A stretch of DNA of 40,883 bases from Bacteroidaceae bacterium (GTDB lineage Bacteria; Bacteroidota; Bacteroidia; Bacteroidales; Bacteroidaceae), in the NCBI GenBank assembly GCA_017455585.1, contig JAFSZU010000012.1, forward strand, positions 1-40,883, in the 5' to 3' direction. The position numbers were made by a program, and so were the translations under genes. Each line of letters starts with the position of its first letter. Position 1 is the first letter of the stretch. The notes under the pieces are model-generated. The model was not told where the DNA came from. It searched no databases and worked only from the letters and a program-made list of their open reading frames with translations. Shown here in pieces: positions 22,958-31,628 of this stretch.

Positions 22958-25900
22958 ATGCACGACTTTGTACATCTGCATGTCCACACGCAGTACTCGT
23001 TGCTTGACGGCCAAGCCAGTATTCCGAGACTGGTTGATAAGGCTATTAAGGATGGTATGCGGGGTATGGCCGTGACCGACCATGGAAACATGATGGGGAT
23101 GAAAGAGTTCTTCAACTATGTCAAGAAGAAGAACAGTGCGCGCAAGGAAGAAGGGCTGGAGCCTTTCAAGCCTATTTTCGGTTGTGAGATGTATGTGGCC
23201 GAACGAACACTTTATGATCGTGACAAGGACCTTGACCGCAACCGATATCATCTTATCGTGCTGGCAAAGAACGAAGTAGGTTATCACAATCTGGTAAAAC
23301 TGGTTTCCAAGTCCTGGACCGACGGCTTCTATAACCGGCCTCGAACCGACCACGATGAGCTCAAGAGCCATGCCGAAGGTCTCATCGTCTGCTCGGCTTG
23401 CCTGGCCGGAGAAGTGCCACGTCTGATTCTCAAAGGTGACATCAAGGGAGCTGAGGAGCGTATTCTCTGGTATAAAAGCATCTTCGGGGAGGATTACTAT
23501 CTAGAGCTGCAACGCCATGAGGTGACAAATCCCACACAACGCGCCAATCGCGAGACCTATCCTTTGCAGCAGCAGGCAAATGCCGTTATCATCGAACTGG
23601 CCCACAAACACGGTATCAAGTTGGTGTGTACCAACGATGTGCATTTTGTCGATGAAGACAACGCCGAGGCACACGACCGTCTCATCTGCCTGGGCACCAG
23701 CAAGGACTTGGACGACCCGAACCGTATGCTCTACAGCAAACAGGAGTGGTTCAAGACGCGCGAAGAGATGAACAATATCTTCGGCGACGTGCCCGAGGCA
23801 CTCACCAACACGCTTGAAATACTTGACAAGGTGGAAACCTACAGCATTGACCATGCGCCCATCATGCCCAACTTTGCCATTCCCAAGAGCTTCGGCACCG
23901 AGGAATCATACCATCAGCGTTTCACCGATGAACAGCTCTTCGAGGAATTCACGCGTGACGAGAACGGGCGTGAGGTGTGCAGCCGCGAGGAGGCAGAGAA
24001 AAAGGTCAAGCGCTTGGGAGGCGTGCAGAAACTCTATCGTCTGAAACTGGAGGCCGATTATCTGGGGCACCTCGCATACGCGGGCGCAAAAAAAATATAT
24101 GGTGAGCCGCTCTCTGAGGAGGTTGTGGAACGCATCAAGTTCGAACTGCATGTGATGAAGACGATGGGCTTCCCGGGCTACTTCCTTATCGTACAGGATT
24201 ATATCAACGCGGCACGCTATGAGCTGGGCGTGAGTGTGGGACCTGGACGTGGCTCGGCAGCCGGCAGTGTGGTGGCCTACTGTCTGGGCATCACCAAGGT
24301 GGATCCCATCAAATATGACCTGCTGTTCGAACGCTTCCTGAATCCTGACCGCATCTCGTTGCCTGATATTGACGTGGACTTTGACGACGACGGCCGTGGC
24401 AAGGTGTTGTCTTGGGTCACCCAGAAATATGGCGAGGATAACGTGGCACATATCATCACATACGGCACCATGGCCACCAAGTCCTCTATTCGTGACGTAG
24501 CGCGCGTTCAGAAGGTGCCGCTCGACGTCTCGAATGCACTGCTCAAGGCCATTCCTGATCGTCTGCCCGATGCCCCTGACGGCAAGCCGCGCAAGATGAA
24601 CCTCACCAACGCTATCGCCTGTGTGCCCGAGTTGCAACAGGCTGCCGCTTCACCCAACCCCATGATGCGCGACACCATCCGCTATGCCCAAATGCTGGAA
24701 GGCAATGTCCGCAACACTGGCGTGCACGCCTGCGGCGTTATCATCTGCCGCGATGCCATCAGTGACTGGGTGCCGGTCTCCACAGCAGAGGACAAGGAGA
24801 CAGGCGAGAAGCTCATCTGCACACAGTATGAGGGTTCGGTGATTGAAGACACGGGACTCATCAAGATGGACTTCCTGGGTCTGAAGACGCTCAGTATCAT
24901 CAACGAAGCCCTGCAGAATATCCATGACAGTCTGGGCATTGACATTGATATCGACCGCATCGACATCGAGGATCCGGCAACCTACCAGCTCTATTGCGAC
25001 GGCCGCACCATTGGCACATTCCAGTTTGAATCCACGGGTATGCAGAAGTACCTGCGCGAGCTCCAGCCCTCGACCTTTGAGGACCTGATTGCCATGAACG
25101 CGCTCTATCGCCCGGGACCCATGGACTATATCCCCGATTTCATTGACCGCAAGCAGGGTCGCAAGCCCGTGGAATATGACATCCCCTGCATGGAGAAGTA
25201 CCTGAAGGATACCTATGGCATCACCGTTTATCAGGAACAGGTGATGCTGCTCTCCCGCCAGCTGGCCAACTTCACCCGTGGCGAAAGCGATACCCTGCGC
25301 AAGGCCATGGGTAAGAAACTCAAGGACAAGCTGGATCACATGAAGCCTCAGTTCATTGAGCAGGGTCAGGCCAACGGCCACGACCCCAAAATCCTGGAGA
25401 AGATTTGGGCCGACTGGGAGAAGTTCGCATCCTACGCCTTCAATAAGAGCCACGCCACCTGCTACTCCTGGGTCGCCTACCAGACTGCTTATCTCAAGGC
25501 CAACTATCCAGCCGAATACATGGCCGCTGTCATGAGCCGCAGCCTGGACGACATCAATGAAATCACCAAGTTAATGGCTGAGTGCAAATCACTGGGCATC
25601 AAAACACTCGGCCCCGATGTCAATAAGAGTCGTCAGAAGTTCAGTGTGGATGACGAGGGTAACATCCGCTTCGGCCTCGGAGCCATCAAGGGACTGGGGG
25701 ATTCAGCAGTGGACGCAATTATCAGCGAACGTGAGCGGGGCGGCGATTTCCAGAATCTCTTTGATTTCATACAACGTGTGAGCATCCCAGCCGTGAAGCG
25801 CAACGGTGTGGAGAGTTTGGTCCTCAGCGGTGCTATGGATGCCCTTACTGACATCCGGCGTGAGCAGTTCTTCACCCACACCGCGAAAGGTGAACTATTC

Positions 25901-26677
25901 CTGGACGCCTATGTCCGCTACGGCACCCTCTACCAAGAGAGCAAGGCATCGGCCGAAGCATCGCTCTTCGGAGACTTCGATGCCGTGGAAGTGGCAACAC
26001 CGCCTATTCCGCAAGAGTTCATGGAATGGAGCGCGCTGGAGCGTCTGAACAAGGAACGCGATCTTGTGGGTATCTATCTCTCGGCTCATCCGCTCGACGA
26101 GTTCTCCATCATCCTCAATGATGTGTGCACAACACGTGTTGTTGAACTCAACGACCGCCAAAAGTTGGTGGGACAGGACATCACTTTCGGAGGCATCGTC
26201 ACCGCCGTCAAGACTGGAGTGGGGAAGAGCGGACAACCCTACGGCATCCCGACCATCGAAGACTATTCGGGCACATACGAGCTACCACTGTGGGGGCAGG
26301 ACTGGGCCACCTGGGGCATGTATATGACGGTGGGCGCATCGCTCTTCATCACTGCACGCATCCAACCTGGCCGCTACAATGCCAACCGCATAGAGACAAG
26401 TATCGGTAAGATAGACTTCTTGTCTGATATCAAGGACCAATTGATAGAAAGTATCACTATTACCGCATCGCTGGCCAACTTGAACGATGACATTGTGCTC
26501 TCTCTCTCCGAACTCATTGACAACAGTCCTGGCAACGCCGCGCTGTATTTCCATATTATTGACCCGGAAGGCCACATGAACCTGACCCTGCGCAGCCGCA
26601 GCAAGCAAGTGTCCGTGCGGCGTGAACTCATCGAATATATCCAAGGCCAAACCGCGCTGGCATATAGGATCAATTGA
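22958..26677 (+). CDS. dnaE: DNA polymerase III alpha subunit DnaE
   Basis: 1239 residues from the ATG at 22958 (MHDFVHLHVHTQYSLLDG); an in-frame codon 60 bases upstream overlaps the promoter. It is the replicative polymerase catalytic subunit. The N-terminal PHP domain begins with HLHVHTQ and contains VTDHGNMMGM. The catalytic palm has GPGRGSAAGSVVAYCLGI and PDIDVDFDDDGRG with the metal-binding aspartates. NALYRPGPMDYIPDFIDRK, TVYQEQVMLLSRQLA and the helix-hairpin-helix region follow. A C-terminal OB-fold begins near VGQDITFGGIVTAVKTG. No proofreading exonuclease insert of the PolC type is seen. The stop codon lies at the beginning of the 98-base 7-mer tract that leads into trxA. Confidence 0.97.
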   Translation: MHDFVHLHVHTQYSLLDGQASIPRLVDKAIKDGMRGMAVTDHGNMMGMKEFFNYVKKKNSARKEEGLEPFKPIFGCEMYVAERTLYDRDKDLDRNRYHLIVLAKNEVGYHNLVKLVSKSWTDGFYNRPRTDHDELKSHAEGLIVCSACLAGEVPRLILKGDIKGAEERILWYKSIFGEDYYLELQRHEVTNPTQRANRETYPLQQQANAVIIELAHKHGIKLVCTNDVHFVDEDNAEAHDRLICLGTSKDLDDPNRMLYSKQEWFKTREEMNNIFGDVPEALTNTLEILDKVETYSIDHAPIMPNFAIPKSFGTEESYHQRFTDEQLFEEFTRDENGREVCSREEAEKKVKRLGGVQKLYRLKLEADYLGHLAYAGAKKIYGEPLSEEVVERIKFELHVMKTMGFPGYFLIVQDYINAARYELGVSVGPGRGSAAGSVVAYCLGITKVDPIKYDLLFERFLNPDRISLPDIDVDFDDDGRGKVLSWVTQKYGEDNVAHIITYGTMATKSSIRDVARVQKVPLDVSNALLKAIPDRLPDAPDGKPRKMNLTNAIACVPELQQAAASPNPMMRDTIRYAQMLEGNVRNTGVHACGVIICRDAISDWVPVSTAEDKETGEKLICTQYEGSVIEDTGLIKMDFLGLKTLSIINEALQNIHDSLGIDIDIDRIDIEDPATYQLYCDGRTIGTFQFESTGMQKYLRELQPSTFEDLIAMNALYRPGPMDYIPDFIDRKQGRKPVEYDIPCMEKYLKDTYGITVYQEQVMLLSRQLANFTRGESDTLRKAMGKKLKDKLDHMKPQFIEQGQANGHDPKILEKIWADWEKFASYAFNKSHATCYSWVAYQTAYLKANYPAEYMAAVMSRSLDDINEITKLMAECKSLGIKTLGPDVNKSRQKFSVDDEGNIRFGLGAIKGLGDSAVDAIISERERGGDFQNLFDFIQRVSIPAVKRNGVESLVLSGAMDALTDIRREQFFTHTAKGELFLDAYVRYGTLYQESKASAEASLFGDFDAVEVATPPIPQEFMEWSALERLNKERDLVGIYLSAHPLDEFSIILNDVCTTRVVELNDRQKLVGQDITFGGIVTAVKTGVGKSGQPYGIPTIEDYSGTYELPLWGQDWATWGMYMTVGASLFITARIQPGRYNANRIETSIGKIDFLSDIKDQLIESITITASLANLNDDIVLSLSELIDNSPGNAALYFHIIDPEGHMNLTLRSRSKQVSVRRELIEYIQGQTALAYRIN

Positions 26678-26770
26678 AAATTGAAAATTAAAAATTGATA
26701 ATTGAAAGGTTCCCCTAAACACTAAACACTAAACTTTAAACTTTAAACTTTAAACTCTAAACTTTATAAC
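26673..26770. repeat. 98-base tract of fourteen 7-base units between dnaE and trxA
   Basis: Fourteen 7-base units in unbroken register: ATTGAAA-type units (26673-26707), one unrelated unit GGTTCCC, then CTAAACA, CTAAACA, CTAAACT, three TTAAACT, CTAAACT and TTATAAC. It starts in the last codons of dnaE and ends three bases before the trxA ATG. No other signal was recognised in the gap. Confidence 0.9.
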
Positions 26771-26773
26771 ATT

Positions 26774-27091
26774 ATGGCATTACAAATCACTGACCAAAAC
26801 TTTGAGGAGCTGCTTGCCGAGGGCAAACCCATGCTCATAGATTTCTGGGCTATCTGGTGTGGCCCTTGCAAAAAGATTGGACCTTACATCGAGGAACTCG
26901 CCGAGAAATATGGCGACCAAGTCATTATCGGCAAGGTCGATGTGGACGAAAACGATCAACTTGCTATCCGCTTCGGCATCCGTAATATCCCAACCGTACT
27001 CTTCCTCAACAAGAACGGCGAAATCGTGGACAAACAGGTGGGCGCAGCACCCAAGGCTGCCCTTGAAGCCAAACTGCAGAGCGTGCTTTGA
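26774..27091 (+). CDS. trxA: Thioredoxin
   Basis: 105 residues, the standard length. It reduces disulphides in cytoplasmic proteins. The active site is FWAIWCGPCKKIGP with Cys29 and Cys32; the cis-proline loop (RNIPTVLFLNKNG) and the glycine-containing end (GAAPKAALEAKL) are in place. No signal peptide is present. The dnaE-trxA order is common in Bacteroidales. It is flanked on both sides by 7-base tandem tracts (26673-26770 and 27118-27148), which may serve as transcript spacers; I see no -7 box in front of it, so co-transcription with dnaE is likely. Confidence 0.97.
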   Translation: MALQITDQNFEELLAEGKPMLIDFWAIWCGPCKKIGPYIEELAEKYGDQVIIGKVDVDENDQLAIRFGIRNIPTVLFLNKNGEIVDKQVGAAPKAALEAKLQSVL

Positions 27092-27117
27092 ATGTACAAC
27101 TGCACAATTTGACAGAC

Positions 27118-27148
27118 AATGGTAAATTGTAAATCGTAAATCGTAAAT
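27118..27148. repeat. 7-base tandem tract ending at a start codon
   Basis: Units AATGGTA, AATTGTA, AATCGTA, AATCGTA, then AATATGG, whose ATG is the start codon of the following gene. Confidence 0.8.
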
Positions 27149-27469
27149 ATGGAAGACGATTTCCTTAAGGAGGCACAGGATGACGTGCAGACGGTGGCCT
27201 TTATCCGCAGCTACCTGCCGCAGGACGTGAAAGAGCGTTTCACGGACGATGACCTGTTCTACTTCATCGACCTGCTGGCTGACTACTACGTGGAGAGCGG
27301 GCTCCTGGATGCCGAACCCGATGCCGACGGTTGCATAGAACTGGACACCGAGGCCATTGCCGCCGCCATTGCCGAGCGCGCCAAGAAGGAGAAATATGGT
27401 GATTTCTCACCCGAAGACCTGATTTGGGTTGTGCAAGGCGAACTGGAATACGGCGAACAGGACGCATGA
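27149..27469 (+). CDS. Small acidic protein of unknown function
   Basis: 106 residues, strongly acidic (MEDDFLKEAQDDVQTVAF, later ELEYGEQDA), soluble, no signal peptide, predicted mostly helical. Phrases such as FTDDDLFYFIDLLADYYVES and KYGDFSPEDLIWVVQGELEY look like a conserved Bacteroidota family rather than a chance frame. I know of no function. Its ATG is the last element of a 7-base tract, and its TGA overlaps the ATG of the following LuxR-type gene (ATGA), so the two are translationally coupled and may work together. Confidence 0.8.
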   Translation: MEDDFLKEAQDDVQTVAFIRSYLPQDVKERFTDDDLFYFIDLLADYYVESGLLDAEPDADGCIELDTEAIAAAIAERAKKEKYGDFSPEDLIWVVQGELEYGEQDA

Positions 27470-28080
27470 TTCCACGCATCGCCATCATCAACGGCAACAC
27501 ACTCGAAGCTACGGGTCTGAAGTCCATCATCACCGACATCGCCCCCATGGTGCAGGTCGGTGTGTATGCCAATGTCGATGAACTATTAAGCGAACGAGAC
27601 GAAGAAATGCCTTTTGTGCATTTCTTCGTCTCGTCGCAGATACTGGTCAGCCAGCCCGATTTCTTCCTGGAGCACATCCGTCAGACAATTGTGCTGATCA
27701 CTCAAGCGCCAAGAAGTAACCTCCTGGCTAACTTCCGCACCCTCAATACCTCCGCATCTGAACACGAACTGGTGAAGATTATCCTCGAACTTCACCAGTC
27801 GGCTCATGGCAGATCAAACATGGGTGGATTCCATCATGGCGACATCCCCGAACTCGACATCATGGGGCCTTCTGTGGACATCAGCCCTCGCGAAACCGAG
27901 GTTCTAGCCCTCGTGGCTCGCGGATTCCTCAACAAGGAGATAGCCGACCGGCTGTGTATCTCTTTGCCCACTGTCATTTCCCATCGCAAGAACATTTGTG
28001 AGAAGCTGCACCTTCGTTCGGTCTCTTCCCTGACAATCTATGCCGTCACACACGGCATTGTCAACATTGAAGAGATATAA
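27466..28080 (+). CDS. LuxR-type regulator with degenerate receiver-like domain
   Basis: 204 residues from the ATG at 27466, which overlaps the previous stop by four bases. The C-terminal LuxR/NarL helix-turn-helix is clear (residues about 140-204): ISPRETEVLALVARGFLNKE, then IADRLCISLPTVISHRKNIC. The N-terminal 125 residues begin like a response-regulator receiver (PRIAIINGNTLEATGLKSII), but the acidic pocket reads INGN and the phosphorylation-site strand reads PFVHFFVSSQIL with no aspartate. It probably does not accept phosphate in the classical way; it may respond by ligand or protein contact, perhaps to the coupled small protein. No kinase gene is adjacent on this strand. Confidence 0.85.
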   Translation: MIPRIAIINGNTLEATGLKSIITDIAPMVQVGVYANVDELLSERDEEMPFVHFFVSSQILVSQPDFFLEHIRQTIVLITQAPRSNLLANFRTLNTSASEHELVKIILELHQSAHGRSNMGGFHHGDIPELDIMGPSVDISPRETEVLALVARGFLNKEIADRLCISLPTVISHRKNICEKLHLRSVSSLTIYAVTHGIVNIEEI

Positions 28081-28126
28081 AGTGTAGTGGTTGCATGTGC
28101 AAACACAAATACATGACCAAAAGAAT

Positions 28127-28831
28127 ATGATAGGAACAATTGTCAATAGCTGCGCCATTATTGTGGGTTCTCTCATAGGGGCACTGTTGCACCGTGGCAT
28201 CAAGGATCAATACAAGGAGACACTATACACAGGTCTTGGCCTGGCCTCACTCGCCATCGGCCTCAACGCCACCATGACCAATTTGCCCAAGAGCCAGTAT
28301 CCCGTGCTTTTCATTGTGTCTCTGGCTATCGGAGGCATCATAGGTACCCGCCTTGACATCGACGGTCATTTCAAGCGACTGGTGAACAGGCACTCTGAAA
28401 GCGGCCGGACATCACATTTGGGTGATGGCCTCAGCACCGCTATCCTGCTGTATTGCATCGGACCGCTCTCCATGTTGGGCCCCGTCATCTCCGCATTGAA
28501 AGGCGACCACACTTTTCTTTTCACCAATGCCACCCTCGACTTTGTGAGCAGCACCTTGTTTGCATCCACCTATGGAATCGGTATGGTATTAGCTGCCCCT
28601 GTATTATTTTTGTGGCAGGGTCTGTTCTATACCGTGGCAAGCATCAGCAGCAGTGCTATCAGCGAGGCCTTGATGGCCGAACTGCTTATCGTCGGAGGAC
28701 TCATGATTACAGGCAGCGGTCTGGGACTCCTGCACCTGAAAGACTGCAAGACGCTGAATCTGCTGCCTTCACTTTTGGTACCTGTCATCTGGTTTCTTAT
28801 GGTCGCATTGATCAGCTTCTGGGCAGGGTGA
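28127..28831 (+). CDS. DUF554 family membrane protein
   Basis: 234 residues from the ATG at 28127 (MIGTIVNSCAIIVGSLIGAL), the usual DUF554 beginning; an upstream in-frame codon would add 12 non-family residues. Six to seven membrane segments are visible, including ETLYTGLGLASLAIGLNA, VLFIVSLAIGGIIGTRLDID and LPSLLVPVIWFLMVALISFW. DUF554 proteins are inner-membrane proteins, often suspected to be transporters; substrate unknown. It is 46 bases after the LuxR-type gene and converges with the histidine kinase gene, sharing the last 20 bases. Confidence 0.88.
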   Translation: MIGTIVNSCAIIVGSLIGALLHRGIKDQYKETLYTGLGLASLAIGLNATMTNLPKSQYPVLFIVSLAIGGIIGTRLDIDGHFKRLVNRHSESGRTSHLGDGLSTAILLYCIGPLSMLGPVISALKGDHTFLFTNATLDFVSSTLFASTYGIGMVLAAPVLFLWQGLFYTVASISSSAISEALMAELLIVGGLMITGSGLGLLHLKDCKTLNLLPSLLVPVIWFLMVALISFWAG

Positions 28832-30002
28832 CGGTGAAGGTGGTGCCGTGTCCCGGATTGCTTGTTGCACTGATGGTGCCGCCGTGCTTCAAGAGGATTT
28901 GCCGACAGAGACAGAGCCCTATTCCTGTACCAGCGTGTTTGGTGGTGAAGAACGGGATGAAGGCGTGAGCGAGGATGTCGGGTGTCATGCCAGAGCCGTT
29001 ATCACAGACGGTGAGGGTGTTGTCGGGCAGCGAGTTTATCACCACTTCTGTGGCTCCGCTCTCGAGAGCATTCTTGATGAGATTGATGATTACCTGCTCT
29101 ATCTGGGTGCGGTCGGCAAAAATGACTCCGTCACCTTCGGTCTTGATTTGCGGAAATAGAATCTTCAGGTCCTCATACAATTCACAGACAGGGAACACTG
29201 TTCTCTCCGGTGCTTTGATGCGTGTGAGCTGACGATAGCTCTCCACGAAGGCGAGGAGAGAATGGCAGCGGCGGTTGATGACGGCCAAGGAAGCCTCCTT
29301 GTCGGCCTCCGAGGTGACAGCATGTTCTACACTTTTAGCAAAGACCTTATCATCTTCAGCATCTGTTGTCCTCCGGACAGACGCAGGAGCGGCCAGAATC
29401 TCACAGATAGAAATGATGGGGGTGAGGGAATTCATGATCTCATGGGTGAGCACACGGATGAGCTGCTGCCACGCTTCCATTTCCTGTCGCTGCATCAGCA
29501 AGGAAACATCCTTCATGGCTACAATGAGGCGGCGTTGGCCGTCGATGCGCAGCAGTACTGTGGAGAGAGCACAGCCGTCCACCACTTCCTCATGTCGGGC
29601 GATGGCAGCGAGGATGGAAGGTGGGAGACAATCTGCGGGTTCTGTGCTCTCTCTCTGACGGGAAAGCTGGGAGATGATGGTTTTCCCTGCATGATTCATC
29701 CAGTCGATGCGGCCGTCTATGGAGCAGACAAAGAGTGCGGTATCCACGTTCTCTGTCAGCTGCCGTAGATATTGCAGCTGGCGTTCAACCTCTGAAAGAC
29801 GTTGATGCAGCGCTGCATTCTCCTGCCCGGTCTCATAGTAGGCAAAGCGCAGACGGCTGATGCGGCCATAAAGCGACAGACACAGCAACAGCAACATCAC
29901 ACCAACGGCGAAGGTGGTGAAGGGCAGCTGGTATTGCAGACAGATAGCCAACGCCGCCACCAAGGCAATAATTCCCAGCACATATAACAGATACGACTTC
30001 AT
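28812..30002 (-). CDS. Sensor histidine kinase, NtrY/AtoS-like
   Basis: 396 residues. Two membrane helices at the N-terminus (LLYVLGIIALVAALAICL and FAVGVMLLLLCLSLY) with almost no loop between them suggest sensing within or near the membrane. A coiled coil (residues 58-85) and a PAS-like domain (VDTALFVCSIDGRIDWMNHA) follow. The phosphoacceptor is in RVLTHEIMNSLTPI (His187). The ATPase domain has NLIKNALESGA (N box), CDNGSGM (G1), FFTTK (F box) and GTGIGLCLCRQIL (G2), ending with GTTFTVTLPRS. It lies 10 bases downstream of the NtrC-type regulator, its probable partner. The signal is unknown. Confidence 0.92.
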   Translation of the reverse strand: MKSYLLYVLGIIALVAALAICLQYQLPFTTFAVGVMLLLLCLSLYGRISRLRFAYYETGQENAALHQRLSEVERQLQYLRQLTENVDTALFVCSIDGRIDWMNHAGKTIISQLSRQRESTEPADCLPPSILAAIARHEEVVDGCALSTVLLRIDGQRRLIVAMKDVSLLMQRQEMEAWQQLIRVLTHEIMNSLTPIISICEILAAPASVRRTTDAEDDKVFAKSVEHAVTSEADKEASLAVINRRCHSLLAFVESYRQLTRIKAPERTVFPVCELYEDLKILFPQIKTEGDGVIFADRTQIEQVIINLIKNALESGATEVVINSLPDNTLTVCDNGSGMTPDILAHAFIPFFTTKHAGTGIGLCLCRQILLKHGGTISATSNPGHGTTFTVTLPRS

Positions 30003-30012
30003 TGTTATTCCG

Positions 30013-31383
30013 TCATTGTTGCTTCAGCTTTCTGTATAATGCAAAACGGGTGATACCCAGCAGATCGGCGGCCTGACTGATATTGCCCCCGGCAATGCGC
30101 ATGGCCCGTTCAATGGCCTCCTGCTCCAGACGCTCAAGGTTCAGCGTATCGTGGCGCGGGCCGCGGCTGGCAGGCTCTTTCAGTGTGAAGTCCGCCGCAC
30201 ACAGTCCGCCACCTTTGGAGAGCAACACGGCGCGTTCCACGGCGTGCATCAGTTCCCTGACATTGCCCGGCCATGTGTGGCGCAGCAGCTTCTGACGTGC
30301 ATCGCGGTTAATGCCGTTTGACACCTTATTATATTTACGCGCGTACACGCGTAGAAAATGTTCTGCCAGCAGGACGATGTCCTCGCCACGGTCGCGCAGC
30401 GGCGGGATGGTGATCTCAATGGTGTTGATGCGGTAGAGCAGGTCCTGGCGGAAGCGCCCCTCCTCTACCTCGCTGTGTATGTCGGCATTGGTGGCGGCGA
30501 TGAGGCGTATGTCAATGGGCGTAACCTGCGTGCTGCCGAGACGCGAAATCTCACGGCGTTCCAGTGCTGCCAGCAGCTTTGTCTGCAGGGAGAGCGGCAG
30601 ATTGCCTATCTCGTCAAGGAACAGCGTGCCGCCCGAGGCCGCTTCCATGCGTCCCGCCTTGGCCTTGCGGGCATCGGTGAACGCACCCTTCTCGTAACCG
30701 AAAAGTTCACTCTCGAAGAGCTGCTCGGGCACAGCACCGAGGTCGATGCTGACGAATGGCTTCGTGGCCCGCCCGGAAAGGGCACACAGCTGGCGGGCAA
30801 TGACGTCCTTGCCTGTCCCGTTCTCACCAAGAATCAGCACATTGGCATCCGTCGCCGCCACCTGCTTCACCGTCTGCAAGACCCTTTTCATGGCAGGACT
30901 CTCGCCTATGATGGTGGGCGGCACAGCCCCCGCGAAGGGCGACGCTGCCACCTCCATACGCTCTGCCAGCTCCCGAGCGCGGTGACGCTCGCGGCTCAAT
31001 TTGATGCCGGCAAAGAGAGTGGCCAGCAGACGGCTGTTCTCCCACGGCTTGCTGATGAAGTCCGTGGCCCCGCTCTTGATGGCGCGCACGGCCTTGTCGG
31101 TATCACTGTAGGCGGTTATCAAGATGACCACGGCCTGTGGGTCGCGCTGCAAGATGTGCAGCAGCCACTCATAGCCCTCATCGCCGCTGATGGCATCACG
31201 GTGGAAATTCATGTCCAGCAGCACCACATCCGGGTGCAACTGATCGTAGAAAAAATCTATCTGCTCCGGATTTGCCGTCACGCAGATTTCCTCCACCAGC
31301 GGCTTCAGCAGCAGGTTCAGGGCGAAGAGGATATCCTCATTGTCATCAATGACGAGAATCTTACCTTGTGGGTTATCTTTCAT
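30013..31383 (-). CDS. Sigma-54-dependent response regulator, NtrC family
   Basis: 456 residues from the ATG at 31383 (MKDNPQGKILVIDDNEDIL); a longer open frame upstream lacks receiver homology and runs through the promoter. The receiver domain has Asp12-Asp13 in the acidic pocket, phosphorylation site Asp57 (VVLLDMNF), and the lysine in FISKPWE. The AAA+ domain has Walker A GENGTGKD (186-193), the sigma-54 contact loop GAFTDA (233-238, a GAFTGA variant common in this phylum) and FLDEIGNLPLSLQTKLL. A Fis-type HTH ends the protein (GGNISQAADLLGITRFALYR). Phosphorylated by the downstream kinase, it should activate sigma-54 promoters. Repeated sites 70-165 bases upstream of its start could be its own binding sites. 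Confidence 0.94.
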   Translation of the reverse strand: MKDNPQGKILVIDDNEDILFALNLLLKPLVEEICVTANPEQIDFFYDQLHPDVVLLDMNFHRDAISGDEGYEWLLHILQRDPQAVVILITAYSDTDKAVRAIKSGATDFISKPWENSRLLATLFAGIKLSRERHRARELAERMEVAASPFAGAVPPTIIGESPAMKRVLQTVKQVAATDANVLILGENGTGKDVIARQLCALSGRATKPFVSIDLGAVPEQLFESELFGYEKGAFTDARKAKAGRMEAASGGTLFLDEIGNLPLSLQTKLLAALERREISRLGSTQVTPIDIRLIAATNADIHSEVEEGRFRQDLLYRINTIEITIPPLRDRGEDIVLLAEHFLRVYARKYNKVSNGINRDARQKLLRHTWPGNVRELMHAVERAVLLSKGGGLCAADFTLKEPASRGPRHDTLNLERLEQEAIERAMRIAGGNISQAADLLGITRFALYRKLKQQ

Positions 31384-31433
31384 TGCAGGAAACAGTCTTT
31401 GCAGATTCTTTTGCGCTATTCTTTGTTTGGCCG

Positions 31434-31441
31434 CAAAGTTA
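31434..31441 (-). promoter_or_regulatory. Probable promoter box of the response-regulator operon
   Basis: On the minus strand TAACTTTG followed by CGG, a TAnnTTTG box about 50 bases before the ATG. The -33 element is not convincing. Confidence 0.5.
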
Positions 31442-31459
31442 AGAAGAAATATCCGTTTG

Positions 31460-31546
31460 CGTATCATCTCGCACAACATAATACACCAAAGAACCTTTGC
31501 ACGCATCATTTTGTGCGAAAACGCACACTTACGCATGATTTCGTCC
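31460..31546. promoter_or_regulatory. Three related sites upstream of the NtrC-type operon
   Basis: Related sequences at 31460 (CGTATCATCTCGCACAA), 31502 (CGCATCATTTTGTGCGAAA) and 31532 (CGCATGATTTCGTCC) are spaced 42 and 30 bases, close to whole helical turns. The middle one is joined to GTGCGAAAACGCAC, a perfect inverted repeat. Such clusters are typical of activator sites; assignment to this regulator is inference. Confidence 0.4.
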
Positions 31547-31628
31547 AAGACCCGCTCCTTTTTGCTTGAAGACCTATTCTTCGGGCATAGTCCCCCAAGC
31601 GTTTTACCCGATAAGCACGGGCGTTTTG

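Noticed and set aside
31384-31548. N-terminal extension of the NtrC-type regulator by 55 residues
   Set aside because: The receiver begins at MKDNPQGK; the extension has no family similarity and covers the -7 box and repeated sites.
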